From NCBI RefSeq assembly GCF_900109945.1, contig NZ_FOBX01000008.1, forward strand, positions 248,001 through 312,000: DNA of 64,000 bases. The letters are read 5' to 3'. The position numbers and the translations under genes were made by a program. Shown one piece after another: positions 23,339 through 31,082 of this stretch. Origin of the DNA: Bradyrhizobium sp. OK095 (lineage in GTDB: Bacteria; Pseudomonadota; Alphaproteobacteria; Rhizobiales; Xanthobacteraceae). The notes under the pieces are model-generated. The model had not been told where the DNA came from. It was given only the letters and a program-made list of their open reading frames with translations, and did no database searches. How positions within the stretch are numbered: position 1 is the stretch's first letter; the number at the start of each line of letters is the position of its first letter.

Positions 23339-24340
23339 GTGAAGACCGCGATCACCGAGCTGTTCGGCATCGAGCATCCCATCATCCAGGGCGGCATGCA
23401 TTTCGTCGGCTTTGCCGAGCTGGCGGCCGCTGTCTCCAATGCCGGCGGGCTCGGCATCATCACCGGTCTCACGCAGAAGACACCGGAACTGCTGGCGAAA
23501 GAGATCGCGCGCTGCCGCGACATGACCGACAAGCCGTTCGGCGTGAACCTCACCTTCCTGCCGACCTTCGCCGCGCCGCCTTATCCGGAATATATCGCGG
23601 CGATCGTCGAGGGCGGCGTCAAGTCGGTCGAGACCGCGGGCCGCAGCCCGGAAGCCTACATGCCGGCGCTGAAGGCCGCCGGCATCAAGGTCATTCACAA
23701 ATGCACTTCGGTGCGCCACTCGCTCAAGGCCGAGCGGATCGGTTGCGACGCCGTCAGCGTCGATGGTTTTGAGTGCGGCGGTCATCCCGGCGAGGACGAC
23801 ATCCCGAACATGATCCTGCTGCCGCGCGCGGCGGAGGAGTTGAAGATCCCGTTCGTGGCCTCCGGCGGCATGGCCGACGGGCGTAGCCTCGTAGCTGCCC
23901 TGTCGCTAGGCGCGGCCGGCATGAACATGGGCACGCGCTTCATCGCCACCAAGGAGGCACCCGTCCATCAGAACGTGAAGAACGCGCTGGTTGCCGCAAC
24001 CGAGCTCGACACCCGCCTGATCATGCGGAGCCTGCGCAACACCGAGCGGGTGCTGAAGAACGCCAATGTCGATCGCCTCATCGAGATCGAGCGCGAGAAG
24101 GGCGACAAGCTCAAGATCGACGATATCCACGACCAGGTCGCGGGCGTCTATCCAAAAATCATGCTGGATGGACAGATGGATGCGGGCGCCTGGAGCTGCG
24201 GCATGGTCGCAGGGTTGATCCACGACATCCCCACCTGCAAGGAACTCGTCGATCGTATCATGGCCGAGGCGGACCAGATCATCCGCAGCCGCTTGATGGG
24301 GTTCCTGGATGGAACGGGGATGACGAAAAAGGTCGCCTGA
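23339..24340 (+). CDS. Nitronate monooxygenase (2-nitropropane dioxygenase family)
   Basis: The 333-residue FMN-dependent TIM-barrel enzyme starts at GTG 23339 (SD GGGAGG). Motifs include PIIQGGMHFVGFAELAAAVS at the N-terminus, HKCTSVRHSLKAE, DGFECGGHPGEDD with the conserved His, and ASGGMADGRSLVAALSLGAAG near the phosphate site. Family members oxidise alkyl nitronates. It lies 62 bases after the SDR gene on the same strand and may share its transcript. The C-terminal 100 residues are longer than in the smallest family members. Confidence 0.88.
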   Translation: MKTAITELFGIEHPIIQGGMHFVGFAELAAAVSNAGGLGIITGLTQKTPELLAKEIARCRDMTDKPFGVNLTFLPTFAAPPYPEYIAAIVEGGVKSVETAGRSPEAYMPALKAAGIKVIHKCTSVRHSLKAERIGCDAVSVDGFECGGHPGEDDIPNMILLPRAAEELKIPFVASGGMADGRSLVAALSLGAAGMNMGTRFIATKEAPVHQNVKNALVAATELDTRLIMRSLRNTERVLKNANVDRLIEIEREKGDKLKIDDIHDQVAGVYPKIMLDGQMDAGAWSCGMVAGLIHDIPTCKELVDRIMAEADQIIRSRLMGFLDGTGMTKKVA

Positions 24341-24391
24341 CACCGCCAAACTTCTTAACCAATGCGGCACTTGACCGCTGGAATTACGCGC

Positions 24392-24447
24392 GACGCCTCC
24401 TAAATAGAGGTAAATTACCTCTCAAATCATCAATTTCAGGAGGCGTC
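24392..24447 (+). promoter_or_regulatory. Leader structure sequestering the ribosome-binding site
   Basis: GACGCCTCCT (24392-24401) is the exact complement of AGGAGGCGTC (24438-24447), which holds the AGGAGG ribosome site of the gene starting at GTG 24449. The stem continues with AAAT (24402-24405) and ATTT (24433-24436) across one bulged C. Nested inside is a perfect palindrome AGAGGTAA-A-TTACCTCT (24406-24422). An RNA containing all this would hide the ribosome site one base from the start codon. The inner palindrome could alternatively be a DNA operator. Confidence 0.6.
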
Positions 24448-24448
24448 C

Positions 24449-24862
24449 GTGGTCCTGAAGAGCGTTCATTTTGCAGTTGCAATTGCCCTCGTGCTCGCAG
24501 GGGGCGGTATCGCGCGTGCCGACGACTACAAGCCCAGCGAATATCTCGGTCTCGATCTTCCCAAGGCCGTGCTGTCGCCGAAGCGGCTCGGACCCGAGAC
24601 GCAATTTGCCCCCGTCGCGCTAGAGGCGAAGGGCGGCAACGAGGCGCAGGCGCGTGCTGAACCCGTCGACGTGCCGAAGAAGGTTGCGGCCGGACGCGTG
24701 CACGAGCCGAAGGTCGCGCATGCGAACAGCGGTCAGTCGCGCGGCGCCGCGCGCACCAAGCTCGCGCATCGTCACGGCAATCCGCTCGATGCGCAGGCGA
24801 TGGACACCCGCATCCAGACCTGGCCGTGTCGTTCCGGCGGCATCTGCAACTGGCAGCGCTAG
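24449..24862 (+). CDS. Exported hypothetical protein
   Basis: A 137-residue precursor with signal peptide (VHFAVAIALVLAGGGIARA, cleavage near residue 24). The mature part starts DDYKPSEYLGLDLPKAVLSP and ends with IQTWPCRSGGICNWQR, where two cysteines could form a disulphide. The middle is Ala/His/Arg rich and probably flexible. Start GTG 24449 follows an AGGAGG site buried in a leader stem. I recognise the ends from conserved Bradyrhizobium proteins, but no function is known. Confidence 0.75.
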   Translation: MVLKSVHFAVAIALVLAGGGIARADDYKPSEYLGLDLPKAVLSPKRLGPETQFAPVALEAKGGNEAQARAEPVDVPKKVAAGRVHEPKVAHANSGQSRGAARTKLAHRHGNPLDAQAMDTRIQTWPCRSGGICNWQR

Positions 24863-24931
24863 GCGATACCTCATTGCGCTGCGATCGATATCCACTGCAC
24901 CGCCTCAGGCGGCGCAACGGGATCATCCCCG

Positions 24932-25264
24932 ATGTCTGATTTCCGCTATCGCTGCCTCCAGTTCGTATGCGGTTTGGGCGTTCTCAACTTCCTGGCCATG
25001 GCTATTGGTGCGTTCATGCTCGGCGGCGACGCGGTCAACGGCAAGATCGCCGGCGGGCATTTCTTTCTGGGAGAGCATGGAAAGTTCACCGGGGTCAGCG
25101 AGGCCGTTTACACCTACAGCCTGTGGCACGCGCGCAGTGTTTTCGTGACGCATCCGTTGGCGATGCTTGCTGGATACCTTCTGAAAATGGAGGGGCAGAC
25201 TCGGAAGGCGGCAAAGCGCACGTCCGACGGCAATCGGGGTGGCGCACTTCCAAATTCGACCTAG
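24932..25264 (+). CDS. Small membrane protein
   Basis: The 110-residue protein has a hydrophobic segment at about 9-31 (FVCGLGVLNFLAMAIGAFML) and a weaker one near 68-88 (VFVTHPLAMLAGYLLKM). The stretch between, GHFFLGEHGKFTGVSEAVYT, is polar. The ribosome site is poor. It could be a two-helix inner-membrane protein. No known family. Confidence 0.6.
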   Translation: MSDFRYRCLQFVCGLGVLNFLAMAIGAFMLGGDAVNGKIAGGHFFLGEHGKFTGVSEAVYTYSLWHARSVFVTHPLAMLAGYLLKMEGQTRKAAKRTSDGNRGGALPNST

Positions 25265-25276
25265 GCCACGCCTGAA

Positions 25277-25342
25277 CTGTCATCCGTCCGTCGCAAAACC
25301 GTAGGCGCGGAGTCAAGAAACCGTAAGCCGGGAGTCAAACGG
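25277..25342 (+). promoter_or_regulatory. Array of six Pho-box-like 11-mers upstream of phoD
   Basis: Six successive 11-base blocks start at 25277, 25288, 25299, 25310, 25321 and 25332. Every block has GT at positions 3-4; the first is CTGTCATCCGT, whose CTGTCAT is an exact PhoB half-site, and blocks 4 and 6 begin GAGTCAA. Pho boxes consist of half-sites at 11-base spacing, so this may be three tandem boxes. Blocks 3-4 and 5-6 are also a 22-base imperfect tandem repeat (25296-25317, 25318-25339). Only the first half-site is a strong match. Confidence 0.5.
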
Positions 25343-25382
25343 CGCAGGCACCTTCCGTCGCGATTCGACGAAGGTTTCCTGA

Positions 25383-26957
25383 ATGGCATCGCTCCGCGCC
25401 TCGCGCGCTTGGACCCGGCGACAGTTCTTGGTCCGCTCGACCTCAAGCCTCGCCGTTGCTTCGCTCGGCACGCTCGCAAAGCCATCGCTCAGCCGTGCCG
25501 CCGACCGCCCGCAGATCGCGGGTGGAATCCAGTCCGGCGACGTCTCGGACGGCTCCGCAATGATCTGGGCGCGCGCCGACCGGCCCGCGCGCATGCAGGT
25601 GGAGTACTCGACTGTCGAAAGCTTCAAGACCATCATTGCGTCGGCTTCCCGCGACGCGCTGCCGGATGCCGACTTCACCGCAAAGCTGCAGCTCGACGAT
25701 CTGCCGTCCGGACAGGACATCTTCTATCGCGTCCACTTCGACGACATCGCGACCGGCATCGCCGGCGAAAGCCGCGTCGGCCGTTTCCGCACGGCGCCGG
25801 CCGCGGGCAAATCGATTTCTTTCGTGTGGTCCGGCGACGTCGCGGGGCAGGGCTGGGGTATCGACATCGCGCGCGGCGGCTATCGCAGCTATCGTACCAT
25901 GCTCGAGAATCGCCCCGATTTCTTCATCCATTCCGGCGACCACATCTACGCCGACTGCACGATTCCATCCGAGCAGAAGTTGCCGAATGGCGAGACCTGG
26001 CGCAACCTCGTCACGGAGGAGAAGGCCGAGGTGGCGCACACGCTGGCGCAATTCCGCGGCAACTACAAATACAACCATCTCGACGAGCATTTTCGCGCCT
26101 TCCACGCGGACGTCCCGATGTTCGCGCAATGGGACGACCACGAGGTCACCAACGACTGGTCGCCGACCGGCAGCTTTGACCAGGCCGGCTATGAAGACGA
26201 CGGCACCCCGCGTCTGGTCGCGCGCGCCCGCCGCGCCTTCTTCGACTTCATGCCGATCCGTGACATTGGCGTGCGAAAGGATCGGGTCTATCGCAAGATC
26301 TCTTATGGTCCCCTGCTCGACGTCTTCATGATCGACATGCGCAGCTATCGCGACGACAGCTGGAACAAGGGCGACGACCATCGCGGCTGGATCCTTGGTG
26401 CCGAACAACTCGCCTGGTTGAAGCGTGAGCTCGCGGCGTCGCGCGCGACCTGGAAGGTGATTGCCGCCGACCTGCCGATCGGCCTGGTCAGCATGGACGC
26501 CGTCGCGCTCGGCAATGGCGTGCCCGACCGGCGTGAGCACGAGATCGCCGATTTGCTTGCCTCGATCAAGCGTGCCGGTGTCCGCAATATCGTCTGGCTC
26601 ACGGCCGACATGCACTACACCGCCGCGCACTATTACGATCCGAACAAGGCCCAGTTCCAGGATTTTGAGCCGTTCTGGGAGTTCGTCTCCGGCCCGCTGC
26701 ACGCCGGTACCTGGGGGCCGGGTGAGCTCGACAATACCTTTGGCCCGGTTGCGATGTATCAGAACGGCTGCAGCGAGGCGCAGGGCGAAAATCTCGCGCC
26801 ATGCTTCGGTCTGCAATTCTTCGGCCGCGTCGACATCGACGGCTCGACCGGCGTGATGACCGTGACCTTGAAGGACGTCGACAACCGCGACCTCTGGTCG
26901 GTCGACATCGTGCCGCAGCCGCAGGCGCGCCCGGCCGTGGTGGCGCAGCATTCATAG
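25383..26957 (+). CDS. phoD: Alkaline phosphatase D / phosphodiesterase (PhoD family)
   Basis: The 524-residue precursor has a Tat signal (TRRQFLVRST near residue 11, cleavage near AA at 40), an N-terminal beta domain (about 45-145) and the PhoD catalytic domain. Metal-ligand motifs are SGDHIYADC, QWDDHEVTNDW, DMRSYRDD and LTADMHYTAAHYYDP. It would be exported folded with Ca/Fe cofactors and release phosphate from phosphodi- and monoesters. A Pho-box-like array upstream fits induction by phosphate starvation. Confidence 0.93.
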   Translation: MASLRASRAWTRRQFLVRSTSSLAVASLGTLAKPSLSRAADRPQIAGGIQSGDVSDGSAMIWARADRPARMQVEYSTVESFKTIIASASRDALPDADFTAKLQLDDLPSGQDIFYRVHFDDIATGIAGESRVGRFRTAPAAGKSISFVWSGDVAGQGWGIDIARGGYRSYRTMLENRPDFFIHSGDHIYADCTIPSEQKLPNGETWRNLVTEEKAEVAHTLAQFRGNYKYNHLDEHFRAFHADVPMFAQWDDHEVTNDWSPTGSFDQAGYEDDGTPRLVARARRAFFDFMPIRDIGVRKDRVYRKISYGPLLDVFMIDMRSYRDDSWNKGDDHRGWILGAEQLAWLKRELAASRATWKVIAADLPIGLVSMDAVALGNGVPDRREHEIADLLASIKRAGVRNIVWLTADMHYTAAHYYDPNKAQFQDFEPFWEFVSGPLHAGTWGPGELDNTFGPVAMYQNGCSEAQGENLAPCFGLQFFGRVDIDGSTGVMTVTLKDVDNRDLWSVDIVPQPQARPAVVAQHS

Positions 26958-27099
26958 GCGGCTAACCCGATCTTGATTGGCCGCCGCGCCCTCCCGCGCT
27001 ATACTGCCCGTTCCCGCCTTCTTTTCCATCACCAAAGAGTCTGCCCACGCGGCATGGCCGCGCGCATCCGGCGAGATGAAATATGTCAGGAGCCTTTTC

Positions 27100-27918
27100 A
27101 TGGATAATCTGAACACACAGGGCATCAGCATGCCCAAGCTCGGCCTCGGTACTTTCCGTATGCAGGGCGATGCCTGCCGCGCCGCGGTCGAGAGCGCGCT
27201 GTCGATCGGCTATCGCCACATCGATACCGCCGAGATGTACGCCAACGAGGAGGCGATCGGCGCCGCGCTGGCAGCAGCCTCTGTGCCGCGTGGCGAGCTG
27301 CATGTCACGACAAAAGTCTGGCACGAAAATCTGGCGCCCGACGCCATCCGCCGCGCCTTCGACGCCAGCCTGAACAAGCTCCGCCTCGACCATGTCGACC
27401 TCTATCTCGTGCACTGGCCATCCAAATCGGCGAACTGGGGCGCGGTGTTCGAGACCCTGATGAAGCTGAAGGAGGAGGGGCGCACGCGGGCCATTGGCGT
27501 TGCCAATTTCACCACGGCGCTGCTCAAGATCGCGGTCGAGGACATCAAGGCGCCGATCGCCTGCAACCAGATCGAATACCACGCGATGCTCGATCAATCG
27601 AAGGTGCTGGCCTATCTCAACGCCAAGTCGATCCCGCTGGTCGCCTATTGCCCGCTGGCGCAGGGGCGTGTCGCAACGGATCCGGTGCTGGCGGAGATCG
27701 GCGCGAAGCACAATGCGACCGCAGCACAGGTCGCGTTGAAATGGCTGCTCGGCCAGGACGGCGTTGCTGCGATCCCAAAGGCCTCGCGTCGCGAGAGCCA
27801 GCAGGCCAATCTCGATGCGCTGAAGATCACGTTGGATGACGCCGACCGTAAGAAGATCGCGGCGCTCCCGAAGGACAAGCGTTGCGTCAATCCGGGTTTT
27901 GCACCGGCGTGGGATTAG
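27100..27918 (+). CDS. Aldo/keto reductase
   Basis: ATG 27100 (SD AGGAG) gives 272 residues; the frame extends upstream without homology. Family features are GLGTFRMQGD, GYRHIDTAEMYANE with catalytic Asp and Tyr, VTTKVWHENL with Lys, and LVHWP with His, followed by the NADPH-binding PLAQGRV and IPKASRRESQQ. This is a 2,5-diketogluconate reductase-like NADPH-dependent carbonyl reductase; substrate unknown. Monocistronic as far as can be seen. Confidence 0.93.
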   Translation: MDNLNTQGISMPKLGLGTFRMQGDACRAAVESALSIGYRHIDTAEMYANEEAIGAALAAASVPRGELHVTTKVWHENLAPDAIRRAFDASLNKLRLDHVDLYLVHWPSKSANWGAVFETLMKLKEEGRTRAIGVANFTTALLKIAVEDIKAPIACNQIEYHAMLDQSKVLAYLNAKSIPLVAYCPLAQGRVATDPVLAEIGAKHNATAAQVALKWLLGQDGVAAIPKASRRESQQANLDALKITLDDADRKKIAALPKDKRCVNPGFAPAWD

Positions 27919-27937
27919 GCATGTACTCACAAATCCG

Positions 27938-28013
27938 AGCGTCCGCTTGCGCCATGCGGAGACCGAGCTTGGGTAGGTCCGGGATGTCTGATCGTGGACC
28001 CAAAGCGGACGCT
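27938..28013. repeat. Nested long inverted repeat between convergent genes
   Basis: AGCGTCCGCTT (27938-27948) and AAGCGGACGCT (28003-28013) are perfect 11-bp complements 54 bases apart. Inside, GGTCC (27977-27981) pairs with GGACC (27995-27999), and TTGGGT with ACCCAA flank that stem. The element ends six bases before the stop of the minus-strand gene. Sequences with GTCCGCTT...AAGCGGAC recur between genes in Bradyrhizobium in my recollection. Confidence 0.6.
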
Positions 28014-28018
28014 AACGG

Positions 28019-28231
28019 TCAGTCTTTCATGCCATCCAGACCGGGATGATGTTTGTAAATGTTGTCCTGGAGCATGGTGTCTATCCGAGCGACGATATCG
28101 CCGACCGATGTCCTCAATCTCAGAAACTCATCTGCTGGAGAGGCTTCGTTGGCAAGCGTGAGCGCTAGAGATAACTCCTCAATGGCCCGCTTTATGTGCT
28201 GCTTAATCGTGTGGGCTGATTTCGTGTCCAT
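28019..28231 (-). CDS. Small helical hypothetical protein
   Basis: A 70-residue protein, MDTKSAHTIKQHIKRAIEEL then SLALTLANEASPADEFLRLR and IVARIDTMLQD. It appears to be all-helical and soluble. Ribosome site is weak. No known domain and no export signal. The downstream inverted repeat may terminate it. Confidence 0.55.
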   Translation of the reverse strand: MDTKSAHTIKQHIKRAIEELSLALTLANEASPADEFLRLRTSVGDIVARIDTMLQDNIYKHHPGLDGMKD

Positions 28232-28363
28232 AGAACCATCTCGGGCGAACAGGGCGTATTGTGCAAATGGCGGCCTACCTGACTTTTGACCAAGAAGCCT
28301 TCCAAATAGCTAGCAGCCAAGCAACGCGTTTGATGGGGCCTTTGAGAGCCCGCCGTATCCCGC

Positions 28364-29611
28364 TCACCTTCGCTCTTTCGCAGGAGTGAGCATCCCAGCG
28401 CCAACCGGCGCGGGGCAGCCGCTTGCGGAAAGCACCTGCCATGCGGCCTCGAGGCCGAGCGTGTCGATAGCGATGGCTGTCTGGCTGGTTTTCCCGTCCG
28501 GCAACGTCGTACTCTTCCTCAGTTCCAAATTCGGCACGGCGAAGAGCTTCTTCAGCGCGTCATAGGCGACGAGCGCTTTCCAGCTCTCGGGGGATGCGCC
28601 GGTCGCGGGGAAATATACCAGCTTCACCGGCTGCTCCGAACCGGCAATCAAGGACAGCGAACTGCTGCCGACCGCAGCGGCGTCGGATGTCCAAAGCAAC
28701 CTCAACAAGGCCCTGCTCTTGTTTTCGCAGAACAGCTGCAACTCGATGGTTTGAAAGGATGCGTCGTCATCTTTCCTCGCGACGGCGATCTTGCGAATGA
28801 AGCCTGGCGGTCCGCCCTGCGAGGTCCATCCGGTCTCGGCAAAGGACCGGGTATCGATGCCGAAGCGGTAGAGTTCCGACCGCGTCAAGAGATGCATGCT
28901 CTCGGAGCTGACAGTCCTGGCCAGATCGAGCAGTCCGCGATCAATTCCCATGGTGGCGAGGTAGGCGGCAACAAGGCGGTCGGCGCGAACAGTACTTCGT
29001 TGTTCTGCTTCGGTGAGGGTCCTTTCCGATGGCTGCGGATCGCGCGGGATGAATTTCGGCGAATGAACGCCGATCACGCTGGCTGGCTCGATTTGACGGT
29101 TTGTTGCACCGAGAATCAGATACGCACACGCCGAGGAGCAGAGGGAAGCCCGCGTCGACAGATCAGCGTCAAGCGCGCGACCGGACTGCTTGATCTTGAT
29201 ACAGGCATCATTGCTCTGCGATTGCGCATCGCCGCATTCCTTGACGGTGGTGCGCGCCACCCGGGCAACGTGCGGCCGTTGGCGCAGCATCCTGCCCATC
29301 GCCAGTCCCTGTTCCAGGCTGCCGCCGGGCGAAGAGAAATACAGTGGCAGCGTGGCGGGCCAGTCGCGTTCAGTCTGGGATAGGAATTTGCGGAAGCGGC
29401 TGGCCGCTTCCACGTCGATTTTTCCCTCCACCGCGATCCACGTGTCGCACCCGCGACCGCAGGCGTCTGGCGCGCCCTTTGCCACATAGAACACCATAGG
29501 TGGCCCATCGGCGGTTGAAGTTGACCGTGATTGCTGCGAACCAGAAAACGCGGCGGTCCCGCTCGCCGCGGTCAGGATCAGCGTCGCGGCGATGGTGTCA
29601 CGCAAGATCAT
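28364..29611 (-). CDS. Exported protein with ClpP/crotonase-like fold
   Basis: ATG 29611 gives 415 residues with a signal peptide (LRDTIAATLILTAASGTAAF). Residues about 60-240 resemble the COG3904-type periplasmic proteins related to ClpP/SppA: LYFSSPGGSLEQGLAMGRML, LCSSACAYLILGATNR with a candidate nucleophile Ser, and VIGVHSPKF. The C-terminal 180 residues are beta-rich without a known match. It may be a periplasmic serine peptidase, but the full catalytic set is not proven. Isolated transcription unit. Confidence 0.7.
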   Translation of the reverse strand: MILRDTIAATLILTAASGTAAFSGSQQSRSTSTADGPPMVFYVAKGAPDACGRGCDTWIAVEGKIDVEAASRFRKFLSQTERDWPATLPLYFSSPGGSLEQGLAMGRMLRQRPHVARVARTTVKECGDAQSQSNDACIKIKQSGRALDADLSTRASLCSSACAYLILGATNRQIEPASVIGVHSPKFIPRDPQPSERTLTEAEQRSTVRADRLVAAYLATMGIDRGLLDLARTVSSESMHLLTRSELYRFGIDTRSFAETGWTSQGGPPGFIRKIAVARKDDDASFQTIELQLFCENKSRALLRLLWTSDAAAVGSSSLSLIAGSEQPVKLVYFPATGASPESWKALVAYDALKKLFAVPNLELRKSTTLPDGKTSQTAIAIDTLGLEAAWQVLSASGCPAPVGAGMLTPAKERR

Positions 29612-29833
29612 GGAGCCGCGCCCCCGCGATCGCGTCAATGCGAACTGCCGAACTTATCCCCAAATGTGTCGGGCGTTGGAGGCCGGCCGAAAATACCTGC
29701 TCGTTCCGAGTATTTTGCATTCGGACCCTGAACGGTCTCGGTTGGCAAAGTTACCCTAATGCAAACTGTAATTGATCTCACCACAGCACACAACTCAATT
29801 TGCCGAAGGCGTAGTGAGCCCGAACACGCAAAG

Positions 29834-29857
29834 AAATGGCCCCGTGAGGGGCCATTT
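29834..29857 (-). terminator. Terminator of the His-rich protein gene
   Basis: AAATGGCCCC (29834-29843) and GGGGCCATTT (29848-29857) form a perfect stem around GTGA, 17 bases after the stop at 29875 on the minus strand. Confidence 0.85.
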
Positions 29858-29874
29858 CCGTATCAGATTGCGCG

Positions 29875-30096
29875 TTAGTCCCAGTGATGACGGTGACCAC
29901 GCTTGACCACCACGACACGGTCGTGATGGTGCCAGCCGCGATGCCAGCCATTGTCGCGATGCTCGCGCATTTCGGCGCGGGCGCCGTAGCCGTGATGATG
30001 GCCATTCCTGATCACCACCGTCTCTGCACTCGCCAGTGTCGGTGCAACGATCGCAAGCGCGCCGAGAGCCGCAATCACATAACCAAGCTTCTTCAT
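29875..30096 (-). CDS. Small exported His-rich protein
   Basis: A 73-residue precursor from ATG 30096 (SD GGAGGAGG). Signal peptide MKKLGYVIAALGALAIVAPT with cleavage after ASA. The mature 48 residues carry about a dozen His with Arg and Asp (NGHHHGYG, WHRGWHHHD, GHRHHWD) and could bind metal in the periplasm. An EcfG-type promoter at 30127-30151 indicates stress induction. No family name recognised. Confidence 0.75.
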   Translation of the reverse strand: MKKLGYVIAALGALAIVAPTLASAETVVIRNGHHHGYGARAEMREHRDNGWHRGWHHHDRVVVVKRGHRHHWD

Positions 30097-30126
30097 GATG
30101 TCCTCCTCCAATTCAATGCACATGAG

Positions 30127-30151
30127 AACCGCGCATAGACGCGAACGTTCC
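30127..30151 (-). promoter_or_regulatory. EcfG-type promoter for the His-rich protein
   Basis: Minus-strand GGAAC (30151-30147), 17 bases, GTT (30129-30127; preceded by G). Predicted transcript start about 20 bases before ATG 30096. Confidence 0.68.
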
Positions 30152-30171
30152 GCAGGAATCGCAGGAGAATT

Positions 30172-30187
30172 CTGAACACCTGTTCAG
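30172..30187. promoter_or_regulatory. Palindrome upstream of the His-rich protein gene
   Basis: CTGAACA-CC-TGTTCAG is a perfect 7-bp inverted repeat lying just upstream of the EcfG -35 and five bases after the stop of the preceding minus-strand gene. It may be an operator or part of a terminator. Confidence 0.45.
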
Positions 30188-30191
30188 GTGG

Positions 30192-30644
30192 TTAATCGCA
30201 GCGTTGTTGTGGAGGTGTTGGCGCGCCGGTCGCGACGTATTTTCCGTCCTTGATCGTGTGCACGCCGCGCTCGCTGCGATTGTAGATCGCGCGGAGGCTA
30301 CCTTGCTTCGAGAGCAGCAGCCCGTACTCACGTGTCTGCTGGAGCGAAGGGAAGTACACCATCACATTGATCACGCCCTCGGCGTTGACCGTTGCGGACA
30401 CCACCTCGTTTTCATCTTTGGCGTCGCCGAAATCGCGCCGGTACATCACCCTTCCGTCCTTCCGGATTTCGTAAGTCAAAAGCGCGCCCTTGTCGCGGTC
30501 GGGCCGGGCGGCGCAATCGACCGCCCATGAGCCGAGCAGGCCCCATCGTTCGACCGTCGCCGCCAGCGTTTCGGCGCGCGCCATCGGCGTGAACGCGACC
30601 CACAGCGCCGCCGCGGTCATCCAGCGGCTCAAACTACGCGTCAT
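30192..30644 (-). CDS. Exported hypothetical protein
   Basis: A 150-residue precursor with signal peptide (WMTAAALWVAFTPMARA, cleavage near residue 24). The mature domain contains LLGSWAVDCAARPDRDKGAL, YEIRKDGRVMYRRDFGDAKD and a C-terminal PQQRCD, so two cysteines could pair. It resembles small beta-barrel proteins with a GxW start seen in many rhizobia. Function unknown. Confidence 0.68.
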   Translation of the reverse strand: MTRSLSRWMTAAALWVAFTPMARAETLAATVERWGLLGSWAVDCAARPDRDKGALLTYEIRKDGRVMYRRDFGDAKDENEVVSATVNAEGVINVMVYFPSLQQTREYGLLLSKQGSLRAIYNRSERGVHTIKDGKYVATGAPTPPQQRCD

Positions 30645-30730
30645 GTCCTGAAAAGCCTCGCCTCGAAGGATTCCAAACTCTAGCCACCCCGCGCGCGGCC
30701 GTCCACGCCAGCCGCCATTCGCGCGCGAAT

Positions 30731-30771
30731 TTGATCCGCGTCAATGAGGCCGGCCCTATCAGGGGTAGGAT
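30731..30771 (+). promoter_or_regulatory. FixK box and -10 element for the XRE gene
   Basis: TTGA-TCCGCG-TCAA (30731-30744) matches the FixK2 palindrome. TAGGAT at 30766-30771 is a good -10, and a start of transcription near 30778 would be 40.5 bases from the box centre, the class II FNR/FixK geometry. ATG 30802 is 24 bases further on. Confidence 0.68.
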
Positions 30772-30801
30772 GGCGCTCCCGTAGGCGAATTGGTGAGAGC
30801 G

Positions 30802-31074
30802 ATGCTGAATCAAGTCATGGATTTCGCGGGCGAGGTGCTGCCGGGGAGCTGCGCCGTGCCGCCTTATTCCGAGACCGTGTTTCTGGCCGAGCTGGGCGAG
30901 CGCTTGAGATCTTCGCGCGCCCGCTGCGAGCTGTCGCGCCGAGAGCTCGCCCGCAGGTCCGGGATTTCCGAGCGCTACATTGCCCAGATCGAGGCCGGCA
31001 AGGGCAACGTCTCGATCGTGTTGTTGCTGCGGCTGGCCTCCGCGATCCACGGCAGCCAGCCACAGGCGGCCTGA
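30802..31074 (+). CDS. Short XRE-family regulator, BoxR-like N-terminal part only
   Basis: ATG 30802 gives 90 residues (GTG 30793 possible). An XRE helix-turn-helix occupies about 25-82: FLAELGERLRSSRARCELSR, RELARRSGISERYIAQIEAG and KGNVSIVLLLRLASAI. This resembles the N-terminus of BoxR-type regulators, which carry a shikimate-kinase-like domain after it; here the protein stops directly after the DNA-binding domain and no kinase remnant follows. A FixK box upstream suggests induction at low oxygen. Confidence 0.85.
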   Translation: MLNQVMDFAGEVLPGSCAVPPYSETVFLAELGERLRSSRARCELSRRELARRSGISERYIAQIEAGKGNVSIVLLLRLASAIHGSQPQAA

Positions 31075-31082
31075 CGCGCGCC

